In this document: positions 12,845-13,164 of the stretch, piece after piece
How positions within the stretch are numbered: the stretch's first letter is position 1
How the letters are laid out: every line of letters begins with the position of its first letter
Origin: Bacillota bacterium
GTDB lineage: Bacteria > Bacillota > Sulfobacillia > JAJZYS01 > JAJYTV01
Direction of reading: 5' to 3'
DNA length: 13,164 bases
Assembly (NCBI GenBank): GCA_021810725.1
Contig: JAJZIE010000050.1
Coordinates: forward strand, 1-13,164
Notes under the pieces: generated by a model
Database searches by the model: none
What the model was told of the DNA's origin: nothing
The model's input: only the letters and a program-made list of their open reading frames with translations
Position numbers and translations under genes: made by a program

Positions 12845-13164
12845 TTGATCACCGCGGATCGGGCGGACGGAACCGCTGGCCAGGTGGCCCGCCTCGTGGT
12901 GTGGGGAGTTCTCTCACTCGTCCCGCTCGCGGCGTACGCCCTGCCCCTTTGGCAGAACGTGTTGGCGGACACTCCGATCGCCTACCTGATCTGGATTCCT
13001 CTCCTCGCCGTTCTCTGGGGCGCGTCCGGGATCCGCCGCAGCGCGCCTGTGAACGACGATTCGGAGCTTGACGGTATCCTCGGCGGTGGGCTTCTGCTTG
13101 TTGTCGGCGCAGCACTCGTGATCGGGCCCGCGCGCTGGCCCTATTTCTTTGTGATGGAAAGCGC
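12845..13164 (+). CDS. Exosortase/archaeosortase-like membrane protein, N-terminal part
   Basis: The frame is open from TTG 12845 (GGGGGTGG upstream) to the window end: 106 codons, truncated on the right. After about 14 polar residues there is a first membrane helix (RLVVWGVLSLVPLAAYALP). Then W-Q-N-V-L-A-D-T-P-I-A-Y leads into a second helix (LIWIPLLAVLWGA). Next come a basic G-I-R-R loop, an acidic D-D-S-E-L-D-G-I segment and a third helix (GGGLLLVVGAALVIG). The D-x-P-I-A-Y-L plus I-P-L-L and later x-E-L-D-G-I-L pattern recalls the N-terminus of exosortase/archaeosortase proteins, polytopic transpeptidase-like enzymes that process C-terminal sorting signals. The catalytic Cys, Arg and His residues lie further downstream and are outside the window, so this is a resemblance, not proof. 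Confidence 0.6.
   Translation, partial: MITADRADGTAGQVARLVVWGVLSLVPLAAYALPLWQNVLADTPIAYLIWIPLLAVLWGASGIRRSAPVNDDSELDGILGGGLLLVVGAALVIGPARWPYFFVMES

Noticed and set aside
1..13164. CRISPR arrays, tRNA/rRNA genes, transposases, toxin-antitoxin pairs
   Set aside because: No regularly spaced repeats, cloverleaf-like segments or transposase-like proteins were found on reading either strand.

Overview
The window is 13.2 kb of GC-rich, densely coding bacterial DNA with compact operons, 4-nt ATGA/GTGA/TTGA overlaps and strong AGGAGG ribosome binding sites. Gene content (XRE-TPR regulator, MoxR/VWA/XdhC maturation genes, hpt-guaA, an exosortase-like gene) fits a high-GC Gram-positive type bacterium, perhaps a deep-branching Bacillota. 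Actinomycetota or Chloroflexota cannot be excluded. No tRNA, rRNA, CRISPR array or insertion sequence was seen.

Left edge (1-1763): a secreted or surface protein gene runs off the left end on the minus strand. A 448-bp gap of lower GC follows, holding a hidden 40-codon minus-strand ORF with a near-perfect ribosome binding site. Then comes a plus-strand XRE helix-turn-helix regulator with a TPR-like C-terminal half. This stretch has visibly lower GC and more A/T-ending codons than the rest.

Molybdenum-hydroxylase maturation operon (1874-5809): MoxR-type AAA+ ATPase, VWA (CoxE-like) protein, XdhC-family protein and a MobA/MocA-like cytidylyltransferase with an extra C-terminal segment. All are translationally overlapped. 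No molybdenum hydroxylase structural subunit lies in the window.

Purine block (5828-9025): hpt and guaA overlap by 4 nt and make IMP/GMP from salvaged bases. An EamA/DMT-family transporter follows. The purine theme suggests that the enzyme matured by the preceding operon may be a xanthine/purine dehydrogenase.

Surface-protein and regulation block (9040-13164): a minus-strand exported protein ends in a motif, hydrophobic helix and basic tail like an exosortase sorting signal. Divergent from it is a large P-loop/STAND-like ATPase with a C-terminal sigma-region-4-like HTH. Next come a run of very small overlapping ORFs and the 5' part of an exosortase/archaeosortase-like membrane protein cut by the right edge. 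The most interesting hypothesis is that the exported protein is a substrate of the exosortase-like enzyme about 3 kb away.
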